From Azospirillaceae bacterium (lineage in GTDB: Bacteria; Pseudomonadota; Alphaproteobacteria; Azospirillales; Azospirillaceae): a DNA stretch of 64,000 nucleotides. The translations under genes were made by a program, and so were the position numbers. Shown in pieces: positions 62,471 to 64,000 of the stretch. Numbering within the stretch: the first letter of the stretch is position 1; each line of letters begins with the position of its first letter. A model generated the notes under the pieces. That model had not been told where the DNA came from and made no database searches. It was given only the letters and a program-made list of their open reading frames with translations. Where the stretch lies: NCBI GenBank assembly GCA_028283825.1, contig JAPWJW010000001.1, positions 1,550,001 to 1,614,000 of the forward strand, read 5' to 3'.

Positions 62471-64000
62471 TCAGGGCGGTGCTACTTCCACCCGATTGCG
62501 GCCCTGGCGCTTGGCGACGTACAGCACCTCATCCGCCGCCACGTTCAGGGCCTGGGCATTCATGTCGGGTTTCAGTTCCGCCACGCCGACGCTGAACGTC
62601 ACCTGGAACGTCTTCTCCCCCTGGCCGTAGCGGATGCCGGCGAACTGCTGGCGCAGGGTGTTCAGGCGTTCGGCCGCCGACTGCGCGTTGGTGCCGGGCA
62701 GGATGACGGCGAATTCCTCACCCCCATACCGGCCGATGATGTCGCTGCGGCGCAGGCGCTGCATCAGCAGGCGGGCCAGGCCCTTGATCACCCGGTCGCC
62801 CATGGCGTGGCCGTGGGTGTCGTTGACCGACTTGAAATGGTCGATGTCGATCATGGCCATGGTCAGCGGCGCGCCGGTGCGGCGGCTGCGCGCCACCTCC
62901 GCCGCCAGGCTGTCCTTGATCATGCCGTGGTTGAAGGCGCCGGTCAGGCTGTCGCGCACCATCAGGCCGCGCAGCAGGCGGGATCGGCTGGCGCGCGCCC
63001 GCACCGTCTCCACCAGCTCATTCACGTCCACCGGCTTGGTCAGCAGGGCGTCGACACCGTTGCGCACGGCCGATCGCGCCGTCTCCTCCGTATCGTCGGC
63101 CGTCAGGAAGACGATGGGCAGGGTCAGCAGATCCTCATGCTGGCGCAGCACGGCGGCCAGTTCAAAGCCGCTGCAATCGGGCATGACCAAATCGCTGACG
63201 ATGATGTCCGGGTCGTGGGCCTGGATGGCGGCCACCGCCTCCAGCGGGCTGGTGACCAGCTTGGCGTCGAAGCCGCCCATCTGCAGGATGGCCTCGTAAT
63301 GGGCGCCGGCCGCCGCGTCGTCGTCGACGATCAGCACGGTCATAGGCTGGGGCCGCTGCCGGCTGGTCAGCACGTCCAGGCGGTCGACCAGCAGGCCGAT
63401 ATCGGCGGGCTTCACCAGATAGGCGTCACTGCCGCCACGCACGGCGGCCAGCCGCGCCTCGAAATCATCGCGGGCCGACAGGAACACGGTGGGGATGGGT
63501 TTGACGTCCGACCGTTCCGCGTCCATGACGCGCAGCCGGCTCATCACCGCCGGCCCGCCCAGCAGCGACGACGGCGTCATGACGTCGACGATGGCGGCGT
63601 CCGGCCGCCGTTCCTGGATGGCGCGGTAGAACGCATCGACATCGCCAAAGGCGACGGCGCGATAGCCATAGGCCGACAACAGCGCCGCCAGTTCCGCCGC
63701 CTGGTCGGGATCATCCTCCAGGTGATAAACCAGGTACTGGCGTTCATCGCCGCCACCGTCGGCCCGGGGCAGCGACGGCGCGTCGTTCATAACCGCGCCC
63801 GTCGCGGCGCGGCGCAGATCATCGATGATGGAGGGCAGCAGGGCCGCCAGGTCGGCGCTGGCCGTCTGGCTGCGGGTCAGGATTTCGATGCGCCGCGACA
63901 CCTCGGTCACAGCCGGCAGGCCGAAGGTGGCGCCGGAACCGACCAGGGAATGGGCCAGCCGCGACAACTGCTCGCGCGCCGCGGCGTCGGTTGCCACCTG
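62471..64000 (-). CDS. HPt-REC-REC-GGDEF diguanylate cyclase, 5' end at or beyond window edge
   Basis: The frame is open to the window end; a GTG at 63997 could be the start or be internal. Domains: HPt fragment with His in LSRLAHSLVGSGATF; REC-like ~90-215 (VYHLEDDPDQAAELAALL, AAIVDVMTPSSLLGG, LVKPAD); REC ~220-335 (VLIVDDDAAAGAHYEAI, DIIVSDLVMPDCSGFEL, LTKPVDV); GGDEF ~345-505 with the active site RYGGEEFAVILPG and the product-inhibition I-site RRSD five residues before it. It should make c-di-GMP. No TM; a phosphorelay output protein. Confidence 0.92.
   Translation of the reverse strand, partial: QVATDAAAREQLSRLAHSLVGSGATFGLPAVTEVSRRIEILTRSQTASADLAALLPSIIDDLRRAATGAVMNDAPSLPRADGGGDERQYLVYHLEDDPDQAAELAALLSAYGYRAVAFGDVDAFYRAIQERRPDAAIVDVMTPSSLLGGPAVMSRLRVMDAERSDVKPIPTVFLSARDDFEARLAAVRGGSDAYLVKPADIGLLVDRLDVLTSRQRPQPMTVLIVDDDAAAGAHYEAILQMGGFDAKLVTSPLEAVAAIQAHDPDIIVSDLVMPDCSGFELAAVLRQHEDLLTLPIVFLTADDTEETARSAVRNGVDALLTKPVDVNELVETVRARASRSRLLRGLMVRDSLTGAFNHGMIKDSLAAEVARSRRTGAPLTMAMIDIDHFKSVNDTHGHAMGDRVIKGLARLLMQRLRRSDIIGRYGGEEFAVILPGTNAQSAAERLNTLRQQFAGIRYGQGEKTFQVTFSVGVAELKPDMNAQALNVAADEVLYVAKRQGRNRVEVAPP

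Overview
The window is GC-rich DNA with long, densely packed and often overlapping genes. It holds FlaF, a CysNC fusion, a PccB-PccA-methylmalonyl-CoA mutase operon with an ScfR/PccR-type regulator, MASE1 and other multi-domain kinases, and chemotaxis genes. This gene set points to a free-living, motile alphaproteobacterium, most likely Rhodospirillales/Azospirillaceae (Azospirillum/Nitrospirillum-like). The taxonomic call is inference from gene content, not from a marker gene. No rRNA, tRNA or CRISPR array was seen.

Layout. 1-5.6 kb: the 3' part of the hook gene flgE, a SprA-type HExxH protein, three tandem paralogous small exported proteins, a PPC-like protein and flaF. 6.1-10.3 kb: a MacAB-type efflux module (two permeases, ATPase, membrane-fusion adaptor). 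10.7-13.6 kb: sulfate activation (cysD-cysNC). 13.9-18.3 kb: a large MASE1-CHASE-PAS hybrid kinase. 18.4-24.6 kb: CocE-type hydrolase, GerW/YtfJ-like protein, sulfotransferase, zinc alcohol dehydrogenase, DUF3422 protein. 24.8-32.1 kb: propionyl-CoA to succinyl-CoA operon with its divergent regulator. 32.2-34.1 kb: MgtC, MsrB and a small exported protein. 34.4-46.1 kb: a tightly coupled chemosensory operon (double-tip soluble MCP, triple-CheW, CheB, CheR, CheA, STAS-like, response regulator, CheC, PAS hybrid kinase). 46.2-47.0 kb: STAS antagonist and RsbW-like kinase. 47.2-48.6 kb: an apparently inserted, AT-richer segment with a secreted clan-CD-like protein and an IS481 remnant. 48.7-52.6 kb: degenerate CDF protein, globin-like MCP, response-regulator/PP2C phosphatase. 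52.7-64 kb: metabolic and transport genes (RhtA-type exporter, Lrp, cupin, GH43, NRAMP-like, Mn bicupin, LysR, HAD, glutathionyl-hydroquinone reductase) and the 3' part of an HPt-REC-REC-GGDEF protein.

The most striking non-coding signal is a dispersed structured repeat of about 130 nt, with eight copies here (one split, one internally deleted). Four hairpins keep their pairing while the stem sequences change, and the loops and linkers are conserved. Six of the eight copies sit between convergent genes, suggesting a transcript-end or terminator-like role or a REP-like mobile element. One copy appears split inside the loop of its fourth hairpin by the 47.2-48.6 kb insertion.

How the genes work together: the 34-52.6 kb block looks like a signalling neighbourhood. 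It combines a chemotaxis-like array and phosphorelay with the three parts of a partner-switching circuit (STAS antagonist, RsbW-like kinase, REC-PP2C phosphatase). The pcc-mcm operon feeds propionyl-CoA into the TCA cycle under local ScfR control.
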